From Planctomycetaceae bacterium (GTDB taxonomy: Bacteria; Planctomycetota; Planctomycetia; Pirellulales; Pirellulaceae), in contig PAQH01000058.1 of NCBI GenBank assembly GCA_002709225.1, positions 23,091-87,090 on the forward strand: a stretch of DNA of 64,000 bases, in the 5' to 3' direction. The translations under genes were made by a program, and so were the position numbers. This document shows positions 63,960 through 64,000 of the stretch, in pieces. How positions within the stretch are numbered: position 1 is the first letter of the stretch; each line of letters starts with the position of its first letter. The notes beneath the pieces were generated by a model. It did not search any database. It saw nothing but the letters and a program-made list of their open reading frames with translations, and was not told where the DNA came from.

Positions 63960-64000
63960 GTGCTGCTGGAGTGAGGGCGTAGCCCGAACGGAAGCAGCAC
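63960..64000. repeat. REP-like double-stem palindrome at the window edge
   Basis: GTGCTGCT (63960-63967) and AGCAGCAC (63993-64000) form an eight-base-pair outer stem; inside, GGGC and GCCC pair around GTA, with symmetric seven-base internal strands between the stems. The regular layout resembles an extragenic palindromic repeat. No second copy was noticed in this window, and the element may extend past the edge. Confidence 0.55.

Overview
The window looks like a chromosomal segment of a planctomycete, most likely a Pirellulales-type organism. The evidence is the gene content: four DUF1501 proteins, three DUF1549/DUF1553 (planctomycete cytochrome-associated) proteins, a planctomycete-type ECF sigma factor translationally coupled to a Ser/Thr kinase with a C-terminal helical-repeat region, several VWA proteins, a MoxR ATPase, and secreted proteins with twin-arginine-like N-termini. 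Shine-Dalgarno sites are present at some genes and absent at others. I found no rRNA, tRNA, CRISPR array or intact insertion sequence.

Layout. 1-7.4 kb: a truncated DUF1501 gene overlapping a DUF1549/1553 gene, a secreted TIM-barrel glycosidase-like protein, and another DUF1501. 7.5-13.8 kb: housekeeping genes, namely a CobW-type GTPase, a small Rieske protein, a secreted DUF6263-like protein, a UPF0173 metallo-hydrolase, and divergent pgi and apgM. 13.9-19.5 kb (minus strand): a four-gene cluster of a lipoprotein membrane-fusion adaptor with an EF-hand tail, an FtsX/MacB-type permease, a membrane-anchored EF-hand protein and a Spy/LTxxQ-like protein. No ATPase is encoded in it. 20.1-24.1 kb: the sigma factor and kinase pair. 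24.3-28.9 kb: an MFS transporter, a VWA protein, a TIM-barrel sugar isomerase and a ferredoxin. 29.2-34.7 kb: a hypothetical protein, then a rhamnose/AI-2-type ABC importer in which the double ATPase is fused to one permease, followed by a second permease and a binding lipoprotein.

35.1-48.3 kb: a duplicated-domain secreted protein, rpiB next to a YrdC/low-molecular-weight phosphatase fusion, an NHL-repeat protein, a 1033-residue double VWA membrane protein with a MoxR ATPase, an FGGY kinase, a decayed beta-propeller pseudogene with three lesions, and a 2-hydroxyacid dehydrogenase. 48.6-58.7 kb: two more DUF1549/1553 + DUF1501 pairs, with a 49-residue lysine-tailed protein and a zinc-ribbon VWA protein between them. 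59.0-63.8 kb: an AstE/AspA-type deacylase, an RbsC-type permease with a large inserted domain, a hypothetical acidic protein and a DUF2071 protein. The window ends in a REP-like hairpin.

The best candidates for something undescribed are the EF-hand adaptor/permease cluster, where two genes share a nearly identical 100-bp EF-hand module, and the RbsC-type permease with a ~170-residue insert. The transporter fusion, the YrdC-phosphatase fusion and the pseudogene are also well supported by the sequence. All family assignments come from reading motifs; no database search was run.
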